Positions 1 to 11,243 of a stretch of DNA of 64,000 nucleotides are shown here, in pieces. The notes below the pieces were generated by a model. The model did no database searches and was not told the DNA's origin. It saw only the letters and a list, made by a program, of their open reading frames with translations. The DNA lies in contig NC_087068.1 in the NCBI RefSeq assembly GCF_963678635.1, positions 57,707,896 through 57,771,895 of the forward strand, given 5' to 3'. A program made the position numbers and the translations under genes. This DNA comes from Symsagittifera roscoffensis (lineage: Eukaryota; Xenacoelomorpha; Acoela; Convolutidae). Position 1 is the stretch's first letter, and the number at the start of each line of letters is the position of its first letter.

Positions 1-463
1 CAGTTTGGATAATTTTATTTACTGTCTACTTGATGATCTGTAAACTTTATGACCTGTCCCTTTATTGCTATGTAATCCTATTTTATGCTATCATTTCATC
101 GTTAGATTTTATTATCTCGAGAGGATTTCGTGAATGTGTTATAGCTCTGTTTTGTTGCCACGATTGAAAATAGTTCGTTCCCGGAATTGAGTTACATTAA
201 TTTTTTTGGTCTAATTCATAATTTAACAAGGGTTGCTGTGCGAGCAGCACCGAATGTTCCGACCTTTTTCATAAAACACTACAAAAATTAGTTTTTTCTT
301 GTAAAGTTAGTGTCCTTTCTTGTGCGCGATGCGATGAGAGAATTATAAAAACGCTATGAAATTTAGCAAAGTAGGCGTAAGCGACAACAGATGTGTTCGA
401 AAATGAAATAACTAAAAGAATTCAAACGAGTCTCGATCAGTCGTTTGTTACTCGATCACTTTA

Positions 464-712
464 CTCGCTCCAATTAGAATGAAACTCGAAAATTTTCAAT
501 CCGGTTTTTCTCGACACTGTTTAAAAAAATTAAAATTTTCCGAATATCGCTCCAGTTACGACTGAAAGAGCTTTAATATGAAGGATTACTCAACCTATTC
601 CGATGATAATTTGTGGTACCTGGTTTGGCGTGGAAAACAATAATAATAATAAAAAAAACAACACACCCGAAGACAAAGTACCTCGCTATTTCAATGGTCT
701 GAAAAACATTAG
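464..712 (+). repeat. Interspersed repeat family R1, copy A
   Basis: This stretch shares patchy but extended similarity with the reverse complement of 2850-3003 and with 33965-34125. Shared landmarks in order are a 'GGTTTTTCTCGACAC' block, an 'ACGACTG...GGCTTTAATATGA' block, a 'CCGATGATAATTTGTGGTAC' block and a 'GCGTGGAAAACAA' block, then 'CACACCCGA'. No coding capacity or terminal repeats are visible. It is probably an old dispersed transposon fragment of unknown class. Confidence 0.5.
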
Positions 713-772
713 GTGCTTCTTAATCTTTCAACCTTTACCGCAACATCATTTGCTAATTATACATCTAGACGT

Positions 773-962
773 GATATCTCACATTTTTTTATTAGCCCCC
801 GGTCCTGCTCAGTACAGGACCAATCGTGGGGGAGATAGATGTCATCCATTTCGCAGCAGCCGGTCCCACCTTGGGAGGCAGATGACACTGGGACTCCTCC
901 AACCGTGACTGAAGTGGGATGTGTACCTAACCCACTCGGCCACGGCTGCTCGATATCTCACA
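773..962 (-). mobile_element. tRNA-derived SINE with 11-bp target-site duplication
   Basis: The element body is 784-951 read on the minus strand. The 5' end carries a tRNA-like A box (TGGCCGAGTGG, complement of 932-942) and, about 30 nt further, a degenerate B-box-like GGTTGGA. Near the 3' end a perfect 7-bp hairpin (GGTCCTG/CAGGACC, 801-821) precedes AATAAAAAAA (T run at 784-790 on the plus strand). The body is bounded by exact 11-bp direct repeats GATATCTCACA at 773-783 and 952-962, as expected for LINE-mobilised insertion. At about 168 bp this is a typical tRNA-SINE size. The parental tRNA is probably of the Ser/Leu class from the A box, but this is not certain. Confidence 0.8.
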
Positions 963-3692
963 ATTCGTAGACTTCTGCGCAAGATCCTTCTGGTCTAATG
1001 GCCCAATTGTGGATTCATTAGAAAACAATGTGTACTCATTTTTACTAGCGTTAAATATTCTTTTAATCGATATCTAGATTTTTTTCTGAAAACAATTTTA
1101 TAATAAACTAAGAAAAAGATCTTGCCTCAACTTCTTACAATCACCTTTTCACTAGGTCTAGAGTCTAGAAATAAGGCACCCAGCCTCAGAACATAAGGTC
1201 TAGGATTCAAGTCTAGGCCGGACCTTTTTTTGGAAATCGAGTTTTTTTTAGTGAACTTGAATTATCGGAACATCGTTTTTCTACTCAGTTTTCGTCGGTC
1301 GACGTTCCAAAGTATGGAATTTTTCGTCAAATTATTATGCTTCTTCTGATTGAAGTAGTTTGTACTGTTATTGAAAATCGCTGTAATTTGTAATTTTGGT
1401 AGGCTTGCTTTCGTTTCCTTTCATTTTTCTTCATTAGTTTCTTCTAAAAACTGCGAATTTAAAATTCCTACAACTCAAAATTTCCTTTGACATCATTTAA
1501 GTTTTCGGTTCGACTGACGTCAAAGAATGTTTTATCGGCTTAGTTGTATGGAATTTTGTAGATTGGTTTTAAATTTTTGAAAATTATTTACTTCGGCTTT
1601 GTCTTGTCTCAGTTTCTGTCTGCTAGCTTGCAATACTATGTTTTCTTGGTTTCATTAGTGTTGCGAAACTCGGCTTTGTCTATGTGTAGAAAAGAAGGTG
1701 CACTCATTTGAAAAAAAATGTGGTAAGAATGCGCCTTAAAATTCAGCATTTTTTTTTGAGTGACCCCTATCAAAATAAGTTATTTAAGCGTTGATTTGAA
1801 AGTTTCGAGGGATATAATTTTTTAAGTCAACGTTAAAATTTTTGAATGGTATATCAGAGGTTCCTTTTGCTATGGTAAAATTCGGTTACCAACACGATGA
1901 CTGAAAACTGTATGAAGAAAATGTTCAATTCTTTTTCGGGTTTTTCATTATAATTTTCATGGGCTCAATTTCCGTTTTTGTTTTAATAATTAATATCTGT
2001 ATTATCGAGTACAGTGTGGTTCTAGAAACCAAACTGCGTGGACTCTGCTGTTTGCTATTTTAATTTTGGAATCAAACCTTGATGAAATTTTTTTCGTATT
2101 ATTTCTAACTGTAACGTCGTAGTCTCACATTCACTTTTGGTTCTTCAAAAATGTTGATATAATTTCTTCTTTCAATTCCTCTATATAAGTTTCCCTTTTC
2201 TAATTATCCTAACTAACAATTTTCGACCAAAGTTGGAAATAACTTTGAAAAATTTTTGCCTTAGCTTTAAATGAGGCTTTCGAAGTTAAAAGGAATCACA
2301 CATGTTTGCGAGGAACAAGCATTGTCATTTTTGATCATAGAAAGTTTTCCATGCGATTAACTTGTCTAGTAGTATCACGAATCATTGGATGGCTTAGTTC
2401 ATGGAATGTTTTCGAGATAAATAACAAGACCGGCGTTACGATGGTCCAGGTTTCAGCTTGAAAAATAATGATCGGACAACGATTTTTCTGCTTAGTTGAC
2501 ATAGGCCGTCTGCGTGTTTGTCATAGAAGTAACTCCCATGATTGACACTACAAACAGCTAGGGTTTGAGTTCAGGAAGTATCTGTACGCTTTTTCAATTT
2601 CACCCCCAGTTTTGAAAAGAATCAAGTCAATACTGATCTAACTTTTTTTTTTTTTTAAAAGAATTTTTAGTTGGTTGTTTTTTTATTCGACACTTTTTGA
2701 AGAATAACTGTGGCTGATTGGGTCGTGGATACTGTAGAAAAATTTGTGGAATGTTGCGGGAAAAACTGGAGTATATAACAGTTTTCGCTCTTACCATAGA
2801 AAAAGGGGAGGAACTTTGAATTAGGTTGTGTTTTAGTTTTTTTCCTTTTTGTTTTCCACGCAAAATCATGTACCACAAATAATCATCGGACTGAGTTAAG
2901 TGATATATCATATTAAAGCCCGTACAGTCGTGATTCGAAAGTTTTTTTCCTACGTGTCGAGAAAAACCGATTTGAAATTTTTGAATTTTCGTCTTATTTG
3001 GAGCAAAATTCAAAAAAACTGCTGAACTTGAAAAAAAAATTTTGATATTTTTTCATTTTCCAAGTAAAATTTCTTTAAAAAAATGTTTTTAGATTTGCTT
3101 GTTTTACTCTGACTGTGGAGTATACCTAAACTCCAGTTTATTGTTCAGCTTCTTTTATCACTCCACGCCGAAAAAAAACAATAATTTGAAAAAACGTATT
3201 TTTGAAGACTATGGCCGGAAGATTCTGTGCCTTTTGCACAGTAACCGGCTATCCTTGTTTCTCTTCTTTTTTTGATTACGTATAAGGACTATATTTGAAG
3301 TATTTGTTGTGGCAGATAGTTTTTGTGTGTTGCGAAGCTCAGCTTAGCCATTGTGTTAAAACAAATGCTTCTCAAACTGGTTAAATCATGCTTAAAAAAC
3401 ATGCTTAAATCATACTCATTCTGAATCAAGGTTGTGATTGTAATCGGGTCGAAAATGCTGCTTCTCACTCGTGCTTGAAATTGGGCAAAAATCTTGGCTT
3501 GGGTGTACAAACTCGTAAATCTGCTGATTTTGTGCTTGAAAGTCGCTAAATCTGAAGCAAAATTTTCAGTGTAATTGTCTCGAAAATGCTGAGTAAATTG
3601 CTTGAAATTGAGGGATCAAACTCTGAAATTGATTGGAATTTATTACCCTTATCCATTCCACCAAAGCCAATAATTCTGATTTAAGATCGCCT
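963..3692. other. Noncoding 5' flank of the exonuclease gene
   Basis: This is AT-rich sequence with no supportable gene. It holds repeat R1 copy B (listed separately), short runs such as a tandem ATGCTTAAATC near 3385-3415, and a tRNA-B-box-like scrap near 1205-1230. Any promoter of the downstream gene should lie in the last few hundred bases, but no clear core element stands out. Confidence 0.4.
2850..3003 (-). repeat. Interspersed repeat family R1, copy B
   Basis: The reverse complement matches copy A (464-712) through the same ordered blocks, ending at the GCGTGGAAAAC motif. The two copies are inverted relative to each other about 2.2 kb apart. Divergence is substantial, so this is an old family. 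Confidence 0.5.
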
Positions 3693-3992
3693 ATGGCTGC
3701 CTTTGACTCACTTGACAAGGCTTCTGGCGCTTCAAACACAGGCCACTCAAGAAAGAGGAAGAATGAGAAATCGGACGAGGACAAGTATGTTGCTCTGGAT
3801 TGCGAAATGGTTCAGACAATTGCAAGCCACAGCGCCTTAGCCAGGTGTACAATTGTTGACAGAGTTGGAGACGTGGTTTATGACAGTTACGTTCGGCCGA
3901 ATGAAAGCATCGTTGACTTCCGAACTCAGTACAGTGGTGTACACCCTCACCACATGAAAACGGCAAAAGCCTTCTTTGTGGCTCAAAACGAG
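3693..3992 (+). CDS. Exonuclease exon 1
   Basis: This exon encodes the N-terminal 100 residues, including the basic stretch and Exo I (ALDCEMV). It ends in phase 0 after GAG, with a GT donor at 3993 (GAG|GTTTGA). If unspliced, translation would stop two codons later. Confidence 0.8.
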
Positions 3993-6816
3993 GTTTGAAA
4001 GTGTTTTTTGTTTCAGCGAAACGTAATCAGGAGAAATAAAATAACAAACAATCAATCATTCAAATCATTAAGTTAATCATGTGAAATAAATAAAATCATT
4101 AAATCATAAGAGCTTAAAGGCCAAGTCTATTTTAAAAAAATATTGCAATCGGGAACTTCACTTTTTTAGTAGGCAAGTTTAAAAAATCTGTTAGAAATTT
4201 ACGATTTTTTATGGAACCTTTCTATCTTTCCGGTCCTTCTTATTTGTTTTAGACGTTGAGATACGCTTTCGATAATGAAGTCTCAGTTTCGAGTCCCAGT
4301 CGGACCTTGTTTGTTTCCGAATTTGTCTAAATTGGAATTTTTGTGAATGCTCTTTTGTCTGCTTATTTTCTGTGGCCGAATTTTCCAAAACATCGAATCT
4401 ATTTTCGTAAAAACATCATTGTCCGTTTGATTCCTTTCAAGCATTTTCTTTTTTATTACTTGAAACTCGTTCTGTAATTTGTAAGCTTACTAACTCTGAT
4501 TTTGTATAATTTCCTTCCTGTTTTGTTCTCTTTTTTCGCATGAATGGTTTCTGTCATATCTGCTTATGTTGTGTCGGATTGGTTAGATAATTTTGATGGA
4601 CCAAAACAGGGGCGGATTTAGGGGGGGGTCCCCCCTTTTATACTTTTTCAGAAATCCATTTTTGGCCGACCGACCCTAAAATTTTTCTAAAGGCGCCTTT
4701 GGAGCCAATATATACTAACTTTGAGGGGGAGCGCGCGCCAAAAAACGCGATTTTTTTGTCAACATTTTTCAAAAAGTGCCCAAAAACGGCTTTTTTGACT
4801 GTTTTTTCAAAAATTTGCCTGCGGCGCAGAAAATTTAGCCAAAATAGGGGCTAATCAGTGCTTTGGGAGAGCACGAAAAATCAATTTGGTCGACCTAAAA
4901 AAAAAAGGTCAAAATTTTCGAATTTTTTTTTTGAAAATCCGCCCCCCCCCCCCCTCGAGAAAATCCTAGATCCGCCCCTGGACCAAAACATGTTGTTATG
5001 CTTTGATGTGCCAAGTGCGGAAAAAGTTCGAGTTTCAAAACATTTTCAATGACAATATTAGGTTTTAGGTTACAGTGGCGTCACCCAATTGTCGTCAATT
5101 TAAGTGCCGCACGGTAAATTTTTTTGAATGATTAAATTTTTCAATGTTTTCGCAAATGATTTCCTCAAAATGAACATCATGCGTGAATAACGGATGCAGT
5201 GATGACCAGCTAGAAATGTTAACTTGATTTCTTAACCATTAACAAGTTAAAACGTTTTAATCAAATTGGGTTTACCAATTTTGGTTTTAAGCAATGATAA
5301 AAACGAATGATAAAACCTCTCAAATATATTGAAAATCATGCATGTTATAAGGGTGAACACACTGTTTTTTGTGGAAATTGCATATCAAAGCAAATTCATT
5401 TGATATGAAGAGAGCAAACACGAATGAGCGAAGGTTTGGAGGGTCTGGGAAAGAATCTTTGAATCCTTCGACTTAATCAGATCCAGAATGCATTCCTGAA
5501 AAACTATTGTATGAGTGAAGATTTAAGGTTGAAGGAGATCTTTTTTTAACCAAATCAGTTCAACCTATTGGTTATTGGTCGAATAAGTTTAACAAACTTT
5601 TTATAAACCAATTGTCTAAATCAAAGTTAAACAAATGGTTTTTATTGGACATCACCTAACGTATAAAATTTTTGTAAAGATCTTGTTTTTTTTTTATTTT
5701 TTTTCAATATATTTTTTTCGGCTTAGTGTCTTCTGTCGTTTTGATCCTGCAAGTACAATACTTAAAAATGATAAACTTTTCCGTATTCATGCATTTGCTT
5801 TTTTACAGGAATTTTTTCTTCCTGATGAACGAATTCGTCCTTGCTTAGTGATGAGACTTTGACGGAAATTGGGTGCCTTTTTTGTGCAATCCATGTGTAC
5901 CAAGATTCTTTTGTACCAAAATAAAATATCAGTCGCATTTGTACAAAAATTATTCAACTCGATTTTTAATTGGTCAAATTGTGAGCCAACGAATAATAAA
6001 ACAAATTTTCCACTGTTCAAACAGCATAAAATAAAGCAGCTGAATAGTGATTGCCGCTTTCGCGCCAATGTGTCGCGAGCTTGTCAACAGAAGGTTGGGC
6101 TCATACAAAAATTAGAGCTGGTTATCGCATCATAGTAGGTTTAGTAGTCTTTGGCCAACTGAATGTTTTTCATACTAACACGGTTGATTTTTAAATTTGG
6201 CACAAATGAATACCCACCCGCCTTCTTATTTAAAACTTACAACAACTTGCCGTAATAAAACTTATTTTTTTGATAGATCAAAGAAGTGATTCGTGGTAAG
6301 TATGTAGTTGGTCACACTGTGCACACAGACTTCGAGTCCATTGGCATCGAGCACCCTGAAGACAAGATCATAGATGTCACCCAGTGAGTAGGATTATTAG
6401 CACCTAGATACATCATTGCCTGATTGCAAGCGAAGAGCAGAATGAAAAGCTTAAATGTAATCAAACCGAGATGTTGATGTCCTAAGTCTCATTTTGTTTT
6501 CTATGACAACTGATGTAATTCGTATTACTTTAGACTGCCTGTTCTGAGAAAAGCACTGGGTTTGGGAGCGGGAAGCAAACCTACTGTGAGTCTTCAAAGA
6601 ATGACGAAGGCCCTGCTCTGTGAAGATATTCAAACAGGTGCACATAGCTCTCTTGAAGATGCCTGGGCCACGATGCGGTTATTTTTACTATCACTGGACC
6701 CCTCAAAAATACCAGCCAACGTCGTACTTCCACCGGGCAGACGCAGGAATCGACCCTTTAAATGGGTGGCGAAAACAAGCAATGACCGGAGAACGACAAC
6801 AAGCAACAACGGCTAA
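3693..6816 (+). CDS. DEDDh 3'-5' exonuclease, ISG20/AEN/REXO4 type (three exons)
   Basis: The model is join(3693..3992, 6277..6383, 6534..6816): 690 nt, 229 aa. Splice phases are consistent and all junctions are GT/AG. The start is the first ATG after an in-frame TGA at 3630-3632. Family motifs in order are Exo I ALDCEMV (about residue 32, catalytic D and E), Exo II GHTVHTDF (about 111, catalytic D) and Exo III HSSLEDAWA (H and D, near 174). This is the DEDDh set of nucleases that trim RNA or DNA from 3' ends with two metal ions. A basic RKRKNEK stretch near residue 20 could be nuclear targeting. Overall order and length fit ISG20, AEN or REXO4; the AEN/ISG20L2 side looks closest, but orthology is not settled. 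The C-terminus is odd: a 15-nt unit (6793-6807 and 6817-6831) is duplicated around the TAA, and homology to the second copy suggests a longer tail was lost. Confidence 0.85.
3993..6276 (+). other. Intron 1 of the exonuclease gene
   Basis: The 2.28-kb intron has a GT donor at 3993 and ends TTTTTTTGATAG at 6276. It contains the complete hAT-type MITE at 4607-4980. A tRNA-B-box-like scrap (TTTCGAGTCCC, near 4290) is also present. No exon-like ORF is supported inside. Confidence 0.7.
4599..4988. mobile_element. Non-autonomous hAT-type MITE with 8-bp target-site duplication
   Basis: The element is 4607-4980, bounded by near-perfect terminal inverted repeats: CAGGGGCGGATTTAGG at the left and CCTAGATCCGCCCCTG at the right. 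It is flanked by exact 8-bp direct repeats GACCAAAA at 4599-4606 and 4981-4988. An 8-bp duplication with a CAGGGGCGGAT-type terminus fits the hAT superfamily. At 374 bp with no coding potential it is non-autonomous. Internal G and C runs sit just inside each terminus. Partial relatives occur at 34722-34819, 51213-51601 and about 59910-59975. Confidence 0.9.
6277..6383 (+). CDS. Exonuclease exon 2
   Basis: This 107-nt exon encodes the Exo II block (VVGHTVHTDF). The acceptor is TTTTTTTGATAG|ATC and the donor CCA|GTGAGTA. The pseudocopy has the same length and phase at 10375-10481. Confidence 0.8.
6534..6816 (+). CDS. Exonuclease exon 3 (C-terminus)
   Basis: The acceptor is ATTACTTTAG|A. The exon encodes the Exo III block (GAHSSLEDAWATMRL) and a basic tail, stopping at TAA 6814-6816. 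The TAA lies between two copies of a 15-nt unit. After the stop, 6860-6950 still shows decayed similarity to the zinc-finger-like tail encoded by the second copy. Confidence 0.8.
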
Positions 6817-9800
6817 ACGACAACAAGCAACGACTAGAGGGCGACAGCTAGAAACGACAAATAAAAAAATGAAGCAAATACTACCTTTGCAAAAAGTGAG
6901 GTAGAATAATTGAAGAACCGAAAGTTGCCAAGCGTACACGAACATGACACGCGTTTTAACCGACTCTGCAAGTACAATGAACAGAATTAAGGCAAGACTT
7001 GATAACTTCTGCGTTAAAATTAACATAATCATTGTGACGCCATCCATTACATAATATGCATTTCTTTTCATGTATTTCTCCGATAAATTTTATACTACTC
7101 TTTCTTGATGAAATCTGAAGCTCTGTCTTCTAGCTGTAAATTTATCAGCTTTTATTGGACCCTTGAGTTATGTAGATATTAAGCATAAAAAAGCAGTGTT
7201 TATATTGTCAAAATTAAGTGTATTTAGTGTTTTTACCTGAATTGTTGTAAATGTACCCTATTTTTTATCCAACCCTGGAAGGTTTCTTGGTGAGAGTTTG
7301 TGAGAGTTTGTATATAATATAAATGATTAATAGTAGTTAGTCTTGATTTTAAGTTGGTGCACAACAATCCCTTTAATGTTCCGTCTCTCAAATAAAAGGA
7401 ACTTTGGATTCGGTTTTTTTTCTAGCCAATTTTTAACTCAGGGGCGTCGCACCAGTTGCGATACAACAAAATCATTAAAAAAAGCTGAAGTCGAAAAAAA
7501 AATAAAAGTGTTTTAAAAAAATAGGTGAACCAAATTTTTGTATGTCTCGATGAAAGGCACCTAGTGCCCAGCTCAAGCTGGACGCACGTGTTTGATATTT
7601 TCTGAATTTGTTATAGTGATGCGGGACGAAATTCCTTTTTGGGATTTTGGAATTTTCCCGAAGACATAACCTTTCTCTTGCAAAAAGTTGGGGAGTAACC
7701 GCTTCTGCAGGAAAAGTTCGCGCAACCGCTTCTTTCGATTGAAATTTTCATCTCAGATTTGATTGGTAGTTTTTAGGAAAATTCAAAAACTTTCTGAAAA
7801 ACGGTCAAAGTTCATAAAGTTGACTTTCTGAAATCCGTAAATTTTTTCCTCTAAAAGCAGGTCGTGGCCGATTAAGTAGAGAAGATTCCCAAAATCGGGC
7901 TTTTGTCAAAATTTCCACATTTCACTTGTTCGAATACCATATTTTTTTTCTCGAAGAAACTTGGCGTAGCAAATTTCATAGGTAAGCTTCCTGCAACATA
8001 TTGTGTTGCGTAAACATATGATATCAGATATGGCAGGATAGTTATCGAGAAAAACCAAAAAACGGTCAACAAATCAGTAAGTTAATATTTCCGAGAATCA
8101 TAGCTTTTTTAAACAAAGTTGGGCGTAGCCGCTTGTGCAGAAGCGATTCGTCTGATCTGAAGTTTTGATTGAACCCAAAAACCCAGGGCAGAAAAGTCAA
8201 AAAGTTTCAAAAAATCAAAGGTTTGACTTTTCCGAGGAACATAATTTTTTGTGGCAAAAGTTTTGGTGTAGTGGCGTACGCAAAGTATTTTCTTACAACC
8301 CGTTTATTGGGTTTAACTCAAATACGCAGATATGGGAGGCTATTTGGAGGTTATTCGCAATAAAATTCACAATTAAAGAAAAACGCCCACAAAATGAACA
8401 ATTAGATTTTCCGAGTACGATAGCTTTTTGTCTAAAAAATATGAGTGGACGCTAATGCAGGGGAGCTTCTCGCGACCCGTTATCTAAACTGAAGCCAGAG
8501 CCTCAGGTTTGGGATGTTAGTTTTTGAGAAAAGTTCAAAAAGATTCAAAAAAATTTGAAAAAATTGACTTCTCTGAAGGCTATAAGTCTGAGGGCCAAAA
8601 AATTAAAATTACAAAAACTCAATTCAAAAAATGCACTTTTATTATAGCTGTTTTTATCAAGCAGGAATTCTGGAGTGATATGCCAAGCAACACATTTGAA
8701 ATTCAAATTACCAACTGGACAAAAATTACGACGAGGAAACAAGGCCGACAATCTTAGAGCAGACACCAGTTGAGCCGCAAAAAAGCTGATTTTGTAAAAA
8801 AAAATTCAATTCTCATTTAAAACTAACCTGTAGTAATTAGTACCCACACTGTGGTTAAATTTGAACTTGCATGGAATTGAGCATGTCCGCTGCATATTGA
8901 TTCAACTGATTATGCTAAACTAGATGTTAACCCGAAGAAGTCTGCATTCCGGTTTGATAACGCTTGCTAATCGCAAGCGTAGTTAAAGCTCGAGAGGAGT
9001 CAAGTGTGGCATCATATTAGAGCCTTTTTGGTTGTGATTAGAATTCTTGAGAAATTTAAAAAGTTTCGCAGTGTCGAAAATAACTGCTCTGAAAATTTTT
9101 CGTTCACAGACTTAGTTAAACGAAAATTGAATGGAGGCTGACATCCCCTGAAAATTAGCTATGTTTCAGCACTAACATTATAAATTTTTTAGCCGTTATA
9201 TGATTCTCATCCTTACAGATTTCAATCAGATTCAGTAGCCCTTTGCTTCAAACAAATCAATCGGAGTTCAGAAAAACAATTTAAAGAATGTTTTTTTTAT
9301 AGTTTTTTAAATTATTCTTGCAATATTAAATGTTATTTCTTGAATCAGTGTGGTCGGAACATTCTCTAGTAAATGTACAGCATCCGAATATCCTTGCTTA
9401 ATTATGTAAATTTTGATGGATAATTTTACCAATCATTGGAATATTAAAAAGCTAAATACTAATTGATCAGAATACGAACTGAATAAAGTTATAGAATAAC
9501 GCTTAAACTTGTTTTGATCGACAATATAGAATTCAGAGCAATTGTTTGGGCGAGAGTGGTTGGTGCCTGCGAATACCGTTTGTGTTGGTGTGCACGCAGG
9601 CAAAGCAACCTACATTGGTTTCCAGAGCAATTAGTTGGTGCCTGCGGACACCCATGTTTCAAGTTACGGGAATAGAACATCCAGTGCGCAGGATAAGTAT
9701 TAAAATAGTAAATAGGTTTTCGAATGTGTTAAGATAGGAAATAGAATTGATAAAGTTTCAGCGTTTGGGAAATGATAAGTGGATGGTAAGAAAATGGTAT

Positions 9801-10374
9801 TTTTGTGGTTTTTGGGTTAAAAAATGTTTGGCGCGCGTTATCCCATTTATAAACATCATTGGTGTATTAGGTGTGGACTGTAGAATGAAGGCTTTACAGT
9901 ATGTTTTTTGGTTTTATGTTAAGTCAATGTTAAGGGAATTTTTGCGCAAAAATTGAGACTTCGTTTTTTATCTAGAAAAATTGTGATTTTTCTCTAAAAA
10001 CTTCAAGTTCGAAAAGATTTGATCTAATTTGAGCTATGACTTGTTTTTTTTTGGTGTTATAACTACTTATGTTCGATTTTGCTGAAACCCACTAAAATTT
10101 CGAACAAAAAATTAAGTTTTTAAATCAAGTTTTCAAATCAAGATCAAATCAAAAAAGAATAATAAATTACAAAGAAAGTACATAAATCACTGCATTTAAA
10201 AAGATTTAACTGTGTTTCGGCATCTCGTTTTTTAAGGCAGGTATTTAAATTCTCGTCTAATAAACCACGTCCATCTGGCCTAGCGAGAAAATTTTGATGG
10301 ATATTGAGTGCGTATTGAAAAAATTACCACAATTTGCAGGAATTGTTTGCGAAGTTATTTTTTATTTTAGATAG
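6817..10374. other. Region between the two exonuclease copies
   Basis: No supportable gene. It starts with the probable 3' UTR; a candidate poly(A) signal AATAAA lies near 7391. It then holds degenerate tandem repeats (7655-8760) and a direct repeat around 9540-9640 in which GAGCAATT...TTGGTGCCTGCG occurs twice, with an inverted TGCCTGCG/CGCAGGCA pair between. No counterpart of exonuclease exon 1 is present here. Confidence 0.5.
7655..8760. repeat. Degenerate tandem repeats, about 110-180-bp spacing
   Basis: Seven diverged units are recognisable, starting near 7655, 7822, 7929, 8089, 8226, 8406 and 8566. The core reads roughly 'TTTCCGAGGAACATAGCTTTTT', then 'AAAGTTGGGCGTAGCCGCTT', then 'TGCAG', and is followed by a 'GAAAAGTTCAAAAAGTTTC'-like spacer. 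The divergence makes this an old satellite or minisatellite block. No ORF is conserved across units. Confidence 0.5.
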
Positions 10375-11011
10375 ATCAAAGAAGTGATTCTTGACAAGTA
10401 TATAGTTGGGCACACAGTGCACATGGACTTCAACTCTATTAGCTTCGTGCACGCAAAAGACAAGATAATCGATATCATCAAGTGAGTAATATTATTAAAA
10501 ACTAGATACAGCTAAGTTTTCCCCTTAAATTTTCCATTTCCTACAATCTAAAAGACTTTTATTGTTTTCAGCACTCTGAAATGTCTGAAGTCTCATTTTA
10601 TTTTCTACTGCAACTGATGTAATTCGTGGTTTTTTTCGACTGGCTGCTCTGAGAGAAGCACTGGGTTTGGGAGCAGGCTGCAGTTTTAGTGTCAGTCTTC
10701 AAAGAATGACGAAGGCCCTGCTCTGCGAAGACATTCAAACAGGTGCACATAGCTCTCTTGAAGATGCCTGGGCCATGATTCGGTTATTTTCACTGAAACC
10801 CTCAAAAATACCAGTCAACGTGATACTTCCACTTAGGAAACGGAAGAAGTCACCCTTTAAATGGGTGGTGACAACTAGCATGGACTACTTGGCGAAAGCT
10901 GGTAACGACAAAGAAAGAACTACAAGCAAATACCACTTTTGCCAAAAGTGTGGTAGTGTAATTGCTAAAACGACTGTTGCCAGGCATAAACGAAATTTTC
11001 GTGCGACATGA
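10375..11011 (+). pseudogene. Second exonuclease copy, exon 1 missing and exon 3 acceptor lost
   Basis: Two blocks match exons 2 and 3 of the gene at 3693-6816. The exon 2 equivalent (10375-10481, 107 nt, ending AA|GTGAGTA) keeps the phase and the GHTVHMDF motif. The exon 3 equivalent (10639-11011) keeps GAHSSLEDAWA and reads open for 124 codons. However, the acceptor AG before exon 3 is CG (10637-10638), and no Exo I exon is found upstream. The C-terminus is longer than in the first copy and ends in a possible metal-binding tail (FCQKCGSVIA...ARHKRNF). This is a tandem duplicate that probably no longer makes a complete nuclease. A rescued short product using another acceptor cannot be excluded. 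Confidence 0.75.
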
Positions 11012-11243
11012 ACGCCTCTGCTGTTACAGTCAACAACCAATTTCCGTTGTTAAAATAAACAGAACCAAGAAAAAGACGGGTTGTACGCAAAGTTATCAGT
11101 GAAAAACCTCAATGACATGCATGTGATTAGTGGCTCTGATTTATAAATAATAACGCCAACTAATTTTTATGAATTCAATAAGATAGTCCATAATTTTTGT
11201 TTAGCCCTTTTTCTGCGTATTATTACGCATTTGCAATCCTAAT

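Noticed and set aside
1150-1235. tRNA-like segment with GGATTCAAGTC near 1210, and similar B-box scraps near 4290 and 34340
   Set aside because: No convincing A box or cloverleaf, and no target duplication; too weak to call a tRNA or SINE.
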